A stretch of DNA of 5,390 nt from CAMAUF01 sp046152925. Lineage in GTDB: Bacteria; Chloroflexota; Dehalococcoidia; Tepidiformales; Tepidiformaceae. Positions 5,100 to 5,390 of this stretch are shown here, piece after piece (positions within the stretch are counted from its first letter, which is position 1; every line of letters begins with the position of its first letter). The position numbers and the translations under genes were made by a program. Below the pieces are notes generated by a model. That model searched no databases. It was not told where the DNA came from and saw nothing but the letters and a program-made list of their open reading frames with translations. The stretch spans positions 1-5,390 of the forward strand of contig JBJXFX010000146.1 in the NCBI GenBank assembly GCA_046152925.1, given 5' to 3'.

Positions 5100-5130
5100 G
5101 CGTCCATTCCATCTCATTCGAGGGACGCAC
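5098..5130. repeat. 8-bp perfect inverted repeat overlapping -10 element and ribosome binding site
   Basis: GTGCGTCC (5098-5105) and GGACGCAC (5123-5130) are perfect inverted copies with a 17-base spacer. The left arm overlaps the candidate -10 element; the right arm covers the last three bases of the SD GAGGGA (5120-5125) and ends three bases before the ATG. If transcription starts near 5106 it acts as DNA, for example an operator at the start site. If transcription starts further upstream it would form an RNA stem that hides the ribosome binding site. Confidence 0.5.
5120..5125 (+). promoter_or_regulatory. ribosome binding site of the nitroreductase
   Basis: GAGGGA lies eight bases upstream of the ATG at 5134 and supports that start. 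Its 3' half lies inside the right arm of the surrounding inverted repeat. Confidence 0.65.
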
Positions 5131-5133
5131 CAC

Positions 5134-5390
5134 ATGCCCGGCACGAAGGAACCGACCAACGACCTCTGGGAGGCGATGTACACCCAGCGCGCGATCCGCT
5201 GGTTCAAGCCCGACGCCGTCCCGGACGACCTGATTTGGAAGCTCATCGAGGCGGCGACGCGCGCACCCAGCGGCACCAACCTTCAACCGTGGGCCTTCGT
5301 CGTTATTAAGGACGACGCGATGCGCGCCAAGATCGCCAACTCCGTCCGCGACCGCATGCTCGGCAACCCTGGCATGAAGACGTTCATCGA
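5134..5390 (+). CDS. nitroreductase-family flavoprotein, N-terminal part (cut by window edge)
   Basis: The first 85 residues of an FMN-dependent oxidoreductase are present and the frame runs off the right edge without a stop. What is seen: the N-terminal helix L-W-E-A-M-Y-T-Q-R-A-I-R-W-F (11-24) carries the R-x-x-R-x-F motif (R19, R22, F24) that in this family contacts the FMN phosphate; P-D-D-L-I-W-K-L-I-E-A-A-T-R (30-43) is followed by the hallmark A-P-S-G-T-N-L-Q-P-W (44-53), where N49, Q51 and neighbours line the flavin site; the strand A-F-V-V-I-K-D follows (54-60). Such enzymes reduce nitroaromatics, quinones or enones with NAD(P)H, usually as cytoplasmic homodimers, and some are dehalogenases or BluB-like. 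The missing C-terminal part (about 100-140 residues in typical members) would be needed to choose. It is divergent from the amidase, and its leader carries inverted repeats that suggest regulated expression. Confidence 0.9.
   Translation, partial: MPGTKEPTNDLWEAMYTQRAIRWFKPDAVPDDLIWKLIEAATRAPSGTNLQPWAFVVIKDDAMRAKIANSVRDRMLGNPGMKTFI

Noticed and set aside
4981..5286. Minus-strand frames covering the nitroreductase start and its leader
   Set aside because: They are antisense to the nitroreductase hallmark motifs and show no domain of their own.
1..5390. tRNA, rRNA, CRISPR array, insertion sequence or phage remnants
   Set aside because: Looked for across the window; I saw no cloverleaf, no regularly spaced repeats, no transposase motifs and no terminal inverted repeats with target duplications.

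Overview
The window is GC-rich bacterial chromosome with tightly packed genes, mostly G/C third codon positions and good Shine-Dalgarno (SD) motifs before most starts. The gene types (CoA-ester, amide and ester chemistry, a TetR regulator, an SRPBCC protein, a nitroreductase) fit a free-living, metabolically versatile high-GC bacterium, for example a proteobacterium or actinobacterium. The sequence alone does not settle the lineage. I see no RNA genes, transposase, phage genes or CRISPR array.

Layout from left to right. Positions 1-146 are non-coding. They hold a possible leftward promoter bracketed by an 8-bp inverted repeat, and perhaps the first codons of a gene running off the left edge. 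Two leftward genes follow: a beta-lactamase-fold serine hydrolase/esterase (147-1316) and, upstream of it, a TetR-family repressor (1400-1951). A rightward SRPBCC-domain protein (2028-2474) is divergent from the repressor. Their shared 76-bp control region carries a perfect 16-bp palindrome overlapping a promoter that would give a leaderless SRPBCC mRNA. The SRPBCC gene converges on a leftward crotonase-family gene (2471-3346), and the two stop codons overlap. Upstream of the crotonase, on the same strand, lies an amidase-signature hydrolase (3436-4920). A 213-bp divergent intergenic region full of inverted repeats then leads into a rightward nitroreductase (5134 to beyond the right edge).

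How the genes may work together: TetR probably represses itself and the SRPBCC gene through the palindrome, and possibly the downstream hydrolase by read-through. The amidase and crotonase are co-directional with an 89-bp gap and may be co-transcribed. Together the set looks like a small catabolic or detoxification neighbourhood (amide, ester, acyl-CoA and nitro/quinone substrates), but no substrate can be named and no complete known pathway is present. I found no clear new multi-gene system. The most notable signals are regulatory: the operator with a leaderless start, the stop-codon overlap inside a hairpin, and the inverted repeats before the nitroreductase.
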